Assembly (NCBI GenBank): GCA_022842585.1
Contig: JALHPI010000004.1
Coordinates: forward strand, 1 to 41,247
DNA: 41,247 bases
Origin: Minisyncoccota bacterium
GTDB taxonomy: Bacteria > Patescibacteriota > Minisyncoccia > Phycocordibacterales > Phycocordibacteraceae
Reading direction: 5' to 3'
Shown: positions 25,655 through 35,163 of the stretch, piece by piece
Layout of the letters: each line of letters begins with the position of its first letter
How positions within the stretch are numbered: position 1 is the first letter of the stretch
Notes under the pieces: model-generated
The model's input: the letters and a program-made list of their open reading frames with translations, nothing else
Databases searched by the model: none
Told to the model about the DNA's origin: nothing
Translations under genes and position numbers: made by a program

Positions 25655-27190
25655 TTATGGAGCAGCTTGCGCGACCGTTACTTCCTGTCCTTCCGCGAGT
25701 CCGCGCGCGTCGGTTACGATGCGTGTATCGCTTGGCACATTTGTAAGCACTTCGATGCGCTCACCGCGTACTTCGCCGATAGTGACCGGAATCGATACGA
25801 GGCGATTGTCGACTACCGTAAAGACAACCCGATTGCTAGCGGAGAGCTTCACGGCAGAGAGGGGAAGCAGTATCGGGCCTGCAACCGTTTCGGCAGGCGC
25901 GGATGCGCCGCTCGGGAGCGTGAGGCGCACCGACTGCCCGTTGGTGAGTCCGCTTCCGGTATCGACTGCGACACGCACCTCTATCTGTTTGGTGACCGGG
26001 TCAAGTGCCGGCGCAATCGAGGTGATTTTTCCCGTGTATACGTCCTCGACTTTCACTTCGGCACCTACGGTGATGTTTACGCGCGATTCTTCCGAGATGA
26101 ATGAAACGATTTCAAGTGCGCCGTTTTGCGCAACCGTTGCCACGTGGTCGAGATTTCCGACATAGTCACCCACCCTGATAGGGAGGTAGTTAATGGTGCC
26201 GGCAATAGGAGCACGCACGCGCGTCTTTTCGAGGCTTGCTTGTGCGAGCCGAAGCGTACCAAGCGCGGACTTCACGCCCGCATCAACTGATGCCGTAGAA
26301 CCGAGAGCGCCGCTTCGGAGGGTCGCCTTGGCTCCGGTGAGTGCGGAGAGTACGCCGTTCACGCTTGTGCGGGCGGCGGTGATTGCGGCAATCTGCTCGG
26401 GAGTGGCGCGTGAGTTCCTAGCGTTTGCGGTTTCGACGAGCGTATCCACGAATGGTGCAACTTGGCGCGCAATCGATTCAATGCGCACGAGAAGCGTCCC
26501 CGGATCCTCCGACGAAGCGGTCGCAAGTCGTGTGCGCTCGGTATTCATCACGTCTTCAAGACGTTTACGTTCGCGAGAAAGGCTATCTGCGTTTGAGTTT
26601 AGCGGATTGAGGAGGAAATTGGGTCCGACCGGCGTCGTAGCGCCAAATACCGTATCGACACTGCCCTCAAGGGTGGCATCAAGCGTATTAAACGCATCGC
26701 GGTACGCGTTTCGCGCAGCGGTAGCCACATCCGTAGAAGAGACGCCGTCGCGGGAAGCGAGCGCCGCCTCGTACGCGCCTTCCGCCTGGGTTACCTGTGC
26801 CCGCTCGCTGTTGTTTTCAAGCTCGGCAATCACGTACCCTGCAGGAACGGTCGCACCAATAACGGTATTTACTGAGCGCACGGTGCCTGCCGCCTCCGCG
26901 CGAAGCTCGGCTTCGGCGCGCGCACGAACCGCTCCTACGACGCTCTCACCTGACGCGTTTCCTGAAAGCTCAGCGAGTGACCTCAAGGTGACGGTGCGCG
27001 CGGCGCTTCCCGAGTCATCAATTTTTCCCCCTCCAAGGAGTGAAGAGATAAAGAAAAGAAGACCAATAAGGGCGGCGAGTATGAGCGCCTGTGCCCATCG
27101 CGGAAGCGAGCGGTAGCGTTTCCATACTTTTGAAATAGTTTGTGCAGCACGAACCACGAGTCCGCGTAGCGCGGAAAGAATCTTTTGCAT
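25655..27190 (-). CDS. RND efflux periplasmic adaptor (MFP) subunit
   Basis: TM anchor LPRWAQALILAALIGLLFFISSLL; AGTVRSVNTVIGATVPAGYVIAELENN; KTRVRAPIAGTINYLPIRVGDYV; 10 nt upstream of the RND gene. Confidence 0.9.
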   Translation of the reverse strand: MQKILSALRGLVVRAAQTISKVWKRYRSLPRWAQALILAALIGLLFFISSLLGGGKIDDSGSAARTVTLRSLAELSGNASGESVVGAVRARAEAELRAEAAGTVRSVNTVIGATVPAGYVIAELENNSERAQVTQAEGAYEAALASRDGVSSTDVATAARNAYRDAFNTLDATLEGSVDTVFGATTPVGPNFLLNPLNSNADSLSRERKRLEDVMNTERTRLATASSEDPGTLLVRIESIARQVAPFVDTLVETANARNSRATPEQIAAITAARTSVNGVLSALTGAKATLRSGALGSTASVDAGVKSALGTLRLAQASLEKTRVRAPIAGTINYLPIRVGDYVGNLDHVATVAQNGALEIVSFISEESRVNITVGAEVKVEDVYTGKITSIAPALDPVTKQIEVRVAVDTGSGLTNGQSVRLTLPSGASAPAETVAGPILLPLSAVKLSASNRVVFTVVDNRLVSIPVTIGEVRGERIEVLTNVPSDTRIVTDARGLAEGQEVTVAQAAP

Positions 27191-27336
27191 TGTCCGAATT
27201 ATACCATACTTTTATTGATTCGAAAGAACCGTTCCCAACCTGAGAAAAAATGCACGAAGATAGTATATGGCGCATGATTCGGTACTCGCTTTGAAAGAAC
27301 AGTGTTCGTTGCGCAAGGTATACTGATTCGAATCGT

Positions 27337-28377
27337 ATGTTGAAAAAGCATCTTGAGTACGTCCGCATCCAGATTCTTCCGGGGTTGCGCGAAAAAGTAT
27401 TTCAAACGTGGGGAAAAAATCTTCTTTTAGTACTCCTTGTGTTCATTGCGCTTCTTACGGCGGCACTCCTTTTGCACAGTGCGCTGTTCGGGCCCCCAAG
27501 CGAAGACGGATTACGTGAAGACTTTATTGTGGAGCAAGATGAGACGCTCGATGAAGTCGCCAAGGAGCTCGAGGACCTCGGTTTCGTGAAGTACAGCTAC
27601 GTGTTCAAATTCGCGTATACGTTTGTGCGTACTGACGTAAGTATCCGTCCGGGAGGCTATAAGCTCGCGCGCGACATGGATGTCTGGATGATAGGAAAGA
27701 CGCTCGGCCAGGCGCCGTACTTGTCATGGGTCACCATTCCAAGCGGGAAGCGCAAGGAAGAAGTCGCTACCATACTTATGGAGTCACTCGGATGGACGAG
27801 AGAACAACGGCAAGAGTGGCTTTCCGCAACCGAACTGAATACCGACATCAACGAAGGCGTGTATTTCCCCGACACCTATCTCATACCGTCGGACCAGCCG
27901 CCCGCGCAATTGGTCGCTAGGCTTCGCGGGCGCTTTGAGGAGGCGTTTGCCCCGTACGCATCCGAAGTGGTCGCGAAGAATGTGCCGTGGACGGATATCA
28001 TCACCATGGCGTCATTGGTGGAGAAAGAGGCGGCGAAAAACGATAAGGCGCTCGTGGCCGGCATACTCTGGAACCGCATCAATAAGAATATGAAGCTCCA
28101 AGTGGATGCGACACTGCAGTATGTCCAAGGTACCGAGGAAAAATGGTGGCCGCTCCCTGACCCTGCGGAAAAGGACAACGCTTCTCCTTTTAATACCTAT
28201 AAGCACGTAGGGCTTCCGCCGCACCCCATTGCAAGCCCCTCACTCGCTTCAATCGAAGCGGTGCTTCGCCCGCAAAAGACCGCGTGCCTCTACTACCTGC
28301 ATGATGACTATGGACGCATACATTGCACGACGAACTATAGTGCACACAAAGCGAACGTAAATCGGTACCTCCGCTAA
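27337..28377 (+). CDS. mltG: Endolytic transglycosylase MltG (YceG-like)
   Basis: MASLVEKEAAKNDKALVAGILWNRINKNMKLQVDATLQYVQG...SPFNTYKHVGLPPHPIASPSLASIEAVL. Confidence 0.95.
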   Translation: MLKKHLEYVRIQILPGLREKVFQTWGKNLLLVLLVFIALLTAALLLHSALFGPPSEDGLREDFIVEQDETLDEVAKELEDLGFVKYSYVFKFAYTFVRTDVSIRPGGYKLARDMDVWMIGKTLGQAPYLSWVTIPSGKRKEEVATILMESLGWTREQRQEWLSATELNTDINEGVYFPDTYLIPSDQPPAQLVARLRGRFEEAFAPYASEVVAKNVPWTDIITMASLVEKEAAKNDKALVAGILWNRINKNMKLQVDATLQYVQGTEEKWWPLPDPAEKDNASPFNTYKHVGLPPHPIASPSLASIEAVLRPQKTACLYYLHDDYGRIHCTTNYSAHKANVNRYLR

Positions 28378-28523
28378 AAATAAGCGACTGCTTCGTTACG
28401 GGTCCCGAAATGTCCCGGCTCTGCCGATGAAAAATATCTCCCAGATACTTTTCATTCCGCCGTACTTTTTGTACGTCTACAGAAATTTTCTGCCCGCGCC
28501 TTGCATTCATCTTATTTTTAGCG
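28372..28523. other. Multi-hairpin intergenic element C overlapping the mltG stop codon
   Basis: cgctaaaaataag (28372-28384) pairs perfectly with cttatttttagcg (28511-28523); internal hairpins atgaaaaatatct/agatacttttcat (one mismatch), cgtac(ttttt)gtacg, cagaa(att)ttctg. Confidence 0.75.
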
Positions 28524-28556
28524 AAGGCGGATACATGAGCGTGCTACTCTAGGCAA

Positions 28557-30341
28557 ATGAAAAGCATGTGGCGCGATGACATACCGCGAGATACCAAACC
28601 ACTGAATTTTTTTCTCTTCGTTTCCAAACCGCACTGGAAGGCGGCCTCGATTGCCATTTTCTTTGTCGTCCTTGCGGCGATATTCCAATCAATCATTCCG
28701 TATATCTATAAGCTTGCGACTGAAGGAGCCATAGCGCTTGCAACCGGAGATGCAAAACCGCTTATCTGGGCAGGAGTCTTCTATGTCGTGGTAACGATGG
28801 TAGGTCAGATTCTATGGAGAATAAGTGGGTTTGCGGGCGCCTATTGGGCAACCGGTGCGCGTGCCACTGCGCGTGCATCGCTCTACTCGTATCTTTCACG
28901 CCACAGCTATCAGTACTTTTCGAACCGATTTGCCGGCTCCTTGCTCTCAAAGATAAAGCAGGCGGCGGATGGCACGAAAGACATGGTGGAGCTTTTTCTC
29001 TGGGAATTGCTTTCATTCGTCGTTACGTTGATTGCCAGTCTCGTCATTATTTTCCTTACGAGCCCGATTGCGGGAGTAATCCTGGTCGTATTTCTCCTTA
29101 TCATTACTCCTATCAACTATTACATTGCAAAGAAGCGCATTCCGTTTTCCATAGACTCTCAAAATGCGGAAACGGCATTGAACGGCGCGACCGTAGACTC
29201 GATTGCAAACATATTCGCGGTGCATGAGTATGCAAAGCGAGACTATGAAAATGAACGGGTAAAATCACTTGCGCTCCGTCGCCGTTCTCTCGGGTTACGG
29301 AATTGGCACTTCGGCGAGTGGATGCTTCTTGGAAACGGTGTTCTCGTGCATCTGTTTATGGGTGCAATGATATTCGTTTCCATCTACCTTGCGATACAAG
29401 GCGTTATTTCCGCAGGAGACGTGACGTTCTTCCTCGCGACGGTCTGGCTTTTGGAAGGACAATTCATATTCCTCGGTCGTCAATTTAACCGTATCAGCGA
29501 AATCTGGGGACAAATTTCCGAAAGCCTTGATGACATATTGAAAGAGCACACCGTTACGGATGCTAAAGACGCGTCTGCTCTTTCATCTGATAACGGAGAG
29601 GTCGAGTTTAGAGACGTGTCGTTTGATTACGAAGGAGTGTCTGTATTTAAAAACCTTTCGTTTACTATTGCTGATGGCGAGCGCATAGGCATAATCGGAA
29701 GAAGCGGAGCGGGGAAATCAACATTGGTGAAACTCATTATGCGCCACTATGATCTCTCCTCCGGAAAGATATTCATTGGGGACACCGATATTGCGGGTGT
29801 AACGAAAGAAAGTTTACGGGGTGCTATCGCGATTGTCCCGCAAGAGCCAACCCTCTTTCATCGTACGATTCACGAGAACATAGCGTACAGTCGCCCGAAC
29901 GCGTCGCGTGCTGACGTGATAAAAGCGGCGGAGCTTGCACAAGCGCACGAGTTCATTCTCAAACTTCCCGAAGGATACGAGTCCTTGGTAGGTGAGCGGG
30001 GCATCAAACTCTCGGGCGGCCAGCGCCAGCGTATCGCCATAGCACGTGCCTTCCTCAAAGACGCGCCCATACTTCTCTTGGATGAAGCTACGAGCGCGCT
30101 TGATAGCGAAAGTGAGGTCCTGGTGCAAAAAGCGCTTTTGAATCTTATGGAGGGCCGCACCGTCATCGCGGTCGCGCACCGCCTTTCTACCTTGCGTGCC
30201 ATGGACCGCGTCATGGTCTTCGATGAAGGAAAGATAGTGGAGGATGGCTCGCATGAAGAACTCCTACGCAAGGGAGGGCTCTACGCCGATTTGTGGAATC
30301 ACCAAGCAGGCGGCTTCATCACGGATGAAATCGGTGTCTAG
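28557..30341 (+). CDS. ABC exporter, fused permease/ATPase (MsbA-like)
   Basis: Six TM N-terminal half; Walker [10 protein letters not shown], signature LSGGQRQRIAIARA, Walker B ILLLDEATSALDSESE. Confidence 0.93.
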   Translation: MKSMWRDDIPRDTKPLNFFLFVSKPHWKAASIAIFFVVLAAIFQSIIPYIYKLATEGAIALATGDAKPLIWAGVFYVVVTMVGQILWRISGFAGAYWATGARATARASLYSYLSRHSYQYFSNRFAGSLLSKIKQAADGTKDMVELFLWELLSFVVTLIASLVIIFLTSPIAGVILVVFLLIITPINYYIAKKRIPFSIDSQNAETALNGATVDSIANIFAVHEYAKRDYENERVKSLALRRRSLGLRNWHFGEWMLLGNGVLVHLFMGAMIFVSIYLAIQGVISAGDVTFFLATVWLLEGQFIFLGRQFNRISEIWGQISESLDDILKEHTVTDAKDASALSSDNGEVEFRDVSFDYEGVSVFKNLSFTIADGERIGIIGRSGAGKSTLVKLIMRHYDLSSGKIFIGDTDIAGVTKESLRGAIAIVPQEPTLFHRTIHENIAYSRPNASRADVIKAAELAQAHEFILKLPEGYESLVGERGIKLSGGQRQRIAIARAFLKDAPILLLDEATSALDSESEVLVQKALLNLMEGRTVIAVAHRLSTLRAMDRVMVFDEGKIVEDGSHEELLRKGGLYADLWNHQAGGFITDEIGV

Positions 30342-30969
30342 CAGTAGGAACCGTCTCGTCGTCGGAAGGACGTGCTGCTCTGAATACTTCCTGCGCTTCG
30401 CATAGCTCGCTAAGTGCATAGAGCTTCGGATACGCGTCGATAGTGAATAGTTCCGGGAAGCGCAGACGGAGATGACTGAGCGTTGAAGCGAAGGTAATGT
30501 CCGCGTGCGTCATGACATTCCCGAAGAACCAGGGAGCTTGGCTCGCTGTTTCGAGCGCGCGTAGTGCGGAGGTTATCTTTCCGACGCAGTCATCCTCCCA
30601 TTCCTTTGAACGCTCCGCTGGAGCGTGGTGACGCCGCTCGAAAAAGAGTGCCGCTACCTTCTCGCTTATGCCTGCTGAGAGTGTCATTGCTTGAAGAATA
30701 TCCCTACGTCCGCGTCCGACTGAAGGAATAAGCGCTCTCTCGGGCCCCGCGAGCTCGTCGAGATAGAGCAAGATAGCCGCCGAATCAACCAGCACCTGTC
30801 CGTCATCCAGTACGAGCACTGGCACCCGACCAAGCGGGTTCAGGCGGCGCACTGCCTCGGCATCGGCGAATATGGACTTAGGGTCGCGCTCGAAGGGGAT
30901 GTCGTAGTAATGGAGCGTTATCGCCACGCGACGCACGAAAGGAGAGTCATACTGCCCGACGAGGATCAT
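30319..30969 (-). CDS. Glutathione S-transferase family protein
   Basis: MILVGQYDSPFVRRVAITLHYYDIPFERDPKSIF...RLNPLGRVPVLVLDDGQVLVDSAAILLYLDEL; 3' end overlaps the convergent ABC exporter by 23 nt. Confidence 0.9.
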   Translation of the reverse strand: MILVGQYDSPFVRRVAITLHYYDIPFERDPKSIFADAEAVRRLNPLGRVPVLVLDDGQVLVDSAAILLYLDELAGPERALIPSVGRGRRDILQAMTLSAGISEKVAALFFERRHHAPAERSKEWEDDCVGKITSALRALETASQAPWFFGNVMTHADITFASTLSHLRLRFPELFTIDAYPKLYALSELCEAQEVFRAARPSDDETVPTARHRFHP

Positions 30970-31133
30970 GGGGCCAGTATAGCTTCCCCAAGATACGTTG
31001 ACGCACCGTATATATAAGGTTATTGTGTGAATAACAGGCCCGCGGGCCCGTTTTTACTTTCAAGCGAGTGAAAGATAGAGAAAAGCCTCTTTTATCTATC
31101 TGAATGAGTGCGGAAAGCAAACCTACCTAATTC

Positions 31134-32939
31134 ATGGAAATCCGAAATATCGCCATCATCGCGCACGTGGACCACGGCAAGACCACGCTGACCGACGCTA
31201 TCCTCAAACAGACGGGAGCATCGCCTGAGGGTACGACCATGGACTCGAACAAAATCGAGCAGGAGCGCGGTATCACCATCTACTCCAAGAATGCGGCGGT
31301 TGAATATAAAGGTACGAAGATAAACATCGTGGACACTCCGGGCCACGCCGACTTCGGCTCTGAAGTGGAGCGCGTGCTCCGCTCGATTGACTCCGTGCTC
31401 CTCATCGTGGACGCCCAGGAAGGACCGATGCCGCAGACCCGTTTCGTACTCAAGAAGTCGCTCGAACTCGGGCTGAAGCCAATCGTTGTATTGAACAAAA
31501 TCGACAAGCCCGCCGCAGACCCTGCGCGTGCCGAAGAGCAGGTGCTCGAGCTCTTCTTTGAACTCGGTGCTTCAGACGAGCAGGCGAACTTCCCGGTCGT
31601 ATACGCTATCGGCCGCGACGGTGTCGCTGGTCGCACGCTAAACGATATGCCTTCTAATGGAGGAGCATCTATGGACCTCTCACCCCTCCTCGATGTCATC
31701 CTCGAACACGTCGCTCCCGCTTCTTCCCCTGAGCTGCTTTCAAAGCCTGCAAAGCTCCAGGCGTTCAACCTCGGCTACGACAACTTCCTCGGCCGCCTCG
31801 CTATTACGCGCGTGTACGAAGGAACCATAAAGTCTAACGACAACGTATTTGAAAAGAAGCCCGACGGCACTACCCGTTCCGGGAAAATCACCAAACTTTT
31901 TACCTTCAAGGGTCTTGAGCGCGTGGAAACTGATAAAGCAGAAGCGGGCGACATCGTGCTCATTGCCGGACTTCCGGAAATTTACATCGGAGAAACCGTC
32001 TCTACTGATGAGAATGTCGAACCGCTTCCGGCTATCGCCATTGATGAGCCGACGATTACGGTGAATTTCCTCGTGAACAACTCTCCGTTTGCAGGGAAGG
32101 AAGGGAAGTACGTAACTTCACGACAACTGCGCGAGTATCTCGAGCGCGAACTCCAGGTGAACGTCGGTCTCAAAGTGGACTTCGAGTCACCAGAATCATT
32201 CAAAGTCTCTGGACGTGGCGAGCTCCATATCGCCGTCCTTTTGGAAAACATGCGCCGTGCGGGATACGAAATGCAGGTCTCCCAGCCGCAGGTCATCATC
32301 CACGAGGAAGAAGGCAAGAAGCTCGAGCCGTTTGAAGAAGTCATCATCGACACACCGTCGGAATTCCAGGGTGCCATCATCGAGAAGCTCGGCGTGCGTG
32401 CGTTCGTACTTCAGAACCTTACCCAGCAGGACAACAGCGTACGTCTTACCTTTGAAGGTCCGACCCGCGGACTCCTCGGCTACAAGAACATCTTCGTCGT
32501 CGACACGAAGGGTGAAGGCATCCTTTCTTCGCGCTTTACGGCATTTAAGCCGTATGCAGGCGAAATAAAGAAGCGTCAGGTGGGCTCCATGATTTCCATG
32601 ACCTCCGGCAAGTCTCTTGGCTACGCACTCTGGTATCTCCAGGAACGCGGCGTGCTCTACATCAATCCTGCAACCGAAGTGTACGAAGGTATGGTGGTGG
32701 GGAATACCTCGAAGGGCGAAGAAATGATGGTGAACCCGACGAAGGCAAAGAACCAGTCAAACGTCCGTTCTTCCGGTATGGATGAAGCCATCAACCTCTT
32801 CCCGCCGATTCTCCTTACGATTGAACGCGGTCTCGAACTCATGCAGGAAGACGAGTATCTCGAAATCACTCCGGAGTCCGTACGCCTACGCAAACAGTTC
32901 CTCACGGAGCAGGATAGGGCGAAAGCGAAACGAAACTAA
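31134..32939 (+). CDS. typA: TypA/BipA ribosome-associated GTPase
   Basis: G1 AHVDHGKTTL, DTPGHADFG, NKIDKPAA; typical BipA C-terminus 'LRKQFLTEQDRAKAKRN'. Confidence 0.97.
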   Translation: MEIRNIAIIAHVDHGKTTLTDAILKQTGASPEGTTMDSNKIEQERGITIYSKNAAVEYKGTKINIVDTPGHADFGSEVERVLRSIDSVLLIVDAQEGPMPQTRFVLKKSLELGLKPIVVLNKIDKPAADPARAEEQVLELFFELGASDEQANFPVVYAIGRDGVAGRTLNDMPSNGGASMDLSPLLDVILEHVAPASSPELLSKPAKLQAFNLGYDNFLGRLAITRVYEGTIKSNDNVFEKKPDGTTRSGKITKLFTFKGLERVETDKAEAGDIVLIAGLPEIYIGETVSTDENVEPLPAIAIDEPTITVNFLVNNSPFAGKEGKYVTSRQLREYLERELQVNVGLKVDFESPESFKVSGRGELHIAVLLENMRRAGYEMQVSQPQVIIHEEEGKKLEPFEEVIIDTPSEFQGAIIEKLGVRAFVLQNLTQQDNSVRLTFEGPTRGLLGYKNIFVVDTKGEGILSSRFTAFKPYAGEIKKRQVGSMISMTSGKSLGYALWYLQERGVLYINPATEVYEGMVVGNTSKGEEMMVNPTKAKNQSNVRSSGMDEAINLFPPILLTIERGLELMQEDEYLEITPESVRLRKQFLTEQDRAKAKRN

Positions 32940-32964
32940 ATTAAAGTGCAAAGATATATAAAGA

Positions 32965-32987
32965 GGCGCGCACGTTCAGTGCGCGCC
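32965..32987. terminator. Hairpin/terminator between typA and the convergent gene
   Basis: ggcgcgcac(gttca)gtgcgcgcc. Confidence 0.6.
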
Positions 32988-33015
32988 GAGTTTCGGTAGA
33001 GTACATCGCTCAGAC

Positions 33016-33345
33016 TTATACGCGATAGATGGTGAGGTCGATGACCGTCGCAGCCATAGAGCCATACGCAGTGTCGTCGAAGAACGAGAGGATGACCGTG
33101 GCTGAAGAATCTTCCTCGCTCGCGTCGTTACGTTTCCACTCTGCGAGCGCTACAGCGAGCTCCGCTTTAAGATTCGTTCCGCCCTGATGGGGATCGTTCA
33201 CGCCGACCGCATCGTCGCAGATGACTTGAACGAGCAGTTTTCCTCGCGCTGCGTTGCCACCTTTTCTTTTGAATTCGCTTTGTGCGATGTTCAACACTTC
33301 ATCTAACCCCACGCTTCCGATAAGCGCGGCTGCATCAAATACCGT
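33016..33345 (-). CDS. Hypothetical protein (~109 aa)
   Basis: Start MTVFDAAALIGSVGLDEVLNIAQ chosen because a strong SD (ggagg) precedes it (ctggaggcgaaacATG); the ORF track start at 33429 is probably too long. Confidence 0.6.
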   Translation of the reverse strand, partial: TVFDAAALIGSVGLDEVLNIAQSEFKRKGGNAARGKLLVQVICDDAVGVNDPHQGGTNLKAELAVALAEWKRNDASEEDSSATVILSFFDDTAYGSMAATVIDLTIYRV

Positions 33346-33464
33346 CATGTTTCGCCTCCAGGCTAGCTGCGTACCAATGAATTTGGCGCACAGCTCACTG
33401 GAGAGGAAACAACTATCTTCCAGTGTCATCCTATCAGGGCATTATGTTTTGCCAAACCACGCCC

Positions 33465-33518
33465 CTCAGCAAACAGTTCCTCACCGAGCAAGACCGTTCA
33501 AAAGCCAAAAGAAACTAG
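33465..33518 (+). pseudogene. Relic of a typA 3' end
   Basis: Translates LSKQFLTEQDRSKAKRN-stop versus LRKQFLTEQDRAKAKRN-stop at the end of intact typA; nucleotide sequence similar but diverged. Confidence 0.85.
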
Positions 33519-33730
33519 CTTTTCCACACCTTGCCTAGTTCTGTAAGTCGTGATATAGTAGTAATACAACAGTTTTCTATTGGTTTTTCGTCTTGAGAGA
33601 TACTCGAGACCGCCCGCAACGAAAGAATAAGGAGAGATTCGGGTGAAACTCTTGAGACGACTGTGAATATTACGCTCGCGCGAGAATATCAATTCTCCTA
33701 TCTCTAGCGCGGCATTCACCGAAACCTTAC

Positions 33731-35095
33731 ATGGCTACGACATACATAGTGCGAAAAAACAGCCGGAACGACCTTAAAGATCGTCCGGGATACGAACGCT
33801 TTGCAAACAAGCGCAGTGGACCTTCATCAGGAGGCCCTAAGCGAACCGGCGGAAGCGGTGGTGGCTACTCACGTGGCCCTTCGTCCAGTGGACCGTCCCG
33901 TGGCGGATACCGTGGAGCACCATCTCGTGGAAACGGAGGCGGAGGCCGTGGACGCGGCGGACGCCAGCAGGAAATGGCCGTCGACCTCTCAAAGCTCGTG
34001 AATAAAGCAAAGCCGCAGGTGCAAGAGGACGTATTTGTCCCAAAGCACTCGTTTGCTGATTTCCCGATTGATGCACTCCTCAAGGAGAACATCATCGCGA
34101 AGGGCTACAAGAACCCAACCCCGATTCAGGATGAATCCATCCCTCACGTGTTGAAGGGTCAGGACGTCGTCGGGCTTGCGAACACGGGTACCGGAAAGAC
34201 GGCGGCATTCCTTATCCCGCTTATCGACAAAGTACTCAAGATGCGCGCACTCGGGAAAGAGGAGCGCATCCTCGTGATGGTGCCTACCCGCGAACTCGCC
34301 ATCCAGATTGAAACCGAATTCTGGGGCTTCGCGAAGCGCCTCTCCATGAATGCGGTCGTGTGCGTGGGTGGAGCGGGTATTGAACCGCAAATCCGCGTAC
34401 TGCGCCGTAACCCTGCATTCGTCATCGGTACGCCGGGACGCTTGAAGGACCTCATGGAGCGCCGCGACCTCGACCTTTCGAAGTTTTCGACAGTCGTACT
34501 CGACGAAGCTGACCGCATGCTCGACATGGGCTTCATCGATGACATGCGCTTTATCCTTTCGAAGATGCGCGGTGAGCGCCACACGCTCTTCTTCTCGGCT
34601 ACGATGGATAGGAGCATTGAGCGCCTCGTGAACGACTTCCTTAAAAATCCGGTACGTATCTCGGTGAAGACCCGCGATACCGCTGCAACGATTGACCAGG
34701 ACGTCGTGCGTGTCGCTCGCGGACGCAAGCTCGAGAAGCTTATCGAACTTCTGAAGAATCCGGAGTTCGATAAGACGCTCGTCTTCGGTCGTACGAAGCA
34801 TGGCGTAGAACGCCTTGCGCGCGACCTCTCGCAGGTAGGCATCCGCGCCGAGTCCATTCACGGCGACAAGACCCACGGCAAGCGCCAAAAAGCGCTCAGC
34901 CTCTTCAAGAGCAATCATGCAAGCGTCTTGGTAGCGACAGATGTCGCTGCCCGCGGACTTGATATCTCTGGTGTCTCGCACGTCATCAACTTTGACTTGC
35001 CGGCAACCTATGAGGACTACACGCACCGTATCGGACGTACTGGCCGTGCTGGCAAGACTGGCGTCGCCCTTACCTTCATCGAAGAAGGATATTAA
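33731..35095 (+). CDS. DEAD-box ATP-dependent RNA helicase with Gly/Ser/Arg-rich N-terminal extension
   Basis: GTGKTAAFLIPL, DEADRMLDMGF, SATMDRS, HRIGRTGRAGKTG; N-terminus GGPKRTGGSGGGYSRGPSSSGPSRGGYRGAPSRGNGGGGRGRGGRQQ. Confidence 0.95.
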   Translation: MATTYIVRKNSRNDLKDRPGYERFANKRSGPSSGGPKRTGGSGGGYSRGPSSSGPSRGGYRGAPSRGNGGGGRGRGGRQQEMAVDLSKLVNKAKPQVQEDVFVPKHSFADFPIDALLKENIIAKGYKNPTPIQDESIPHVLKGQDVVGLANTGTGKTAAFLIPLIDKVLKMRALGKEERILVMVPTRELAIQIETEFWGFAKRLSMNAVVCVGGAGIEPQIRVLRRNPAFVIGTPGRLKDLMERRDLDLSKFSTVVLDEADRMLDMGFIDDMRFILSKMRGERHTLFFSATMDRSIERLVNDFLKNPVRISVKTRDTAATIDQDVVRVARGRKLEKLIELLKNPEFDKTLVFGRTKHGVERLARDLSQVGIRAESIHGDKTHGKRQKALSLFKSNHASVLVATDVAARGLDISGVSHVINFDLPATYEDYTHRIGRTGRAGKTGVALTFIEEGY

Positions 35096-35115
35096 TCCTC
35101 TTCAGTACAACGAAA

Positions 35116-35149
35116 ACAAAAACCGGCCGCGTATGCGGCCGGTTTTTGT
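35116..35149. terminator. Bidirectional terminator
   Basis: acaaaaaccggccgc-gtat-gcggccggtttttgt between convergent genes. Confidence 0.92.
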
Positions 35150-35163
35150 CTATATGTCTGTAG

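Noticed and set aside
30319-30341. 23-nt convergent overlap of ABC exporter and GST genes as a regulatory antisense feature
   Set aside because: Short tail-to-tail overlaps are common in compact genomes; nothing further supports regulation.
33254-33538. 94-aa plus ORF spanning the typA relic
   Set aside because: Reads the relic in a different frame and is antisense to the better-supported gene 33016..33345.
33989-35026. 345-aa minus-strand ORF opposite the DEAD-box helicase
   Set aside because: Antisense shadow ORF of a high-GC, strongly conserved gene; His/Arg-rich nonsense composition.
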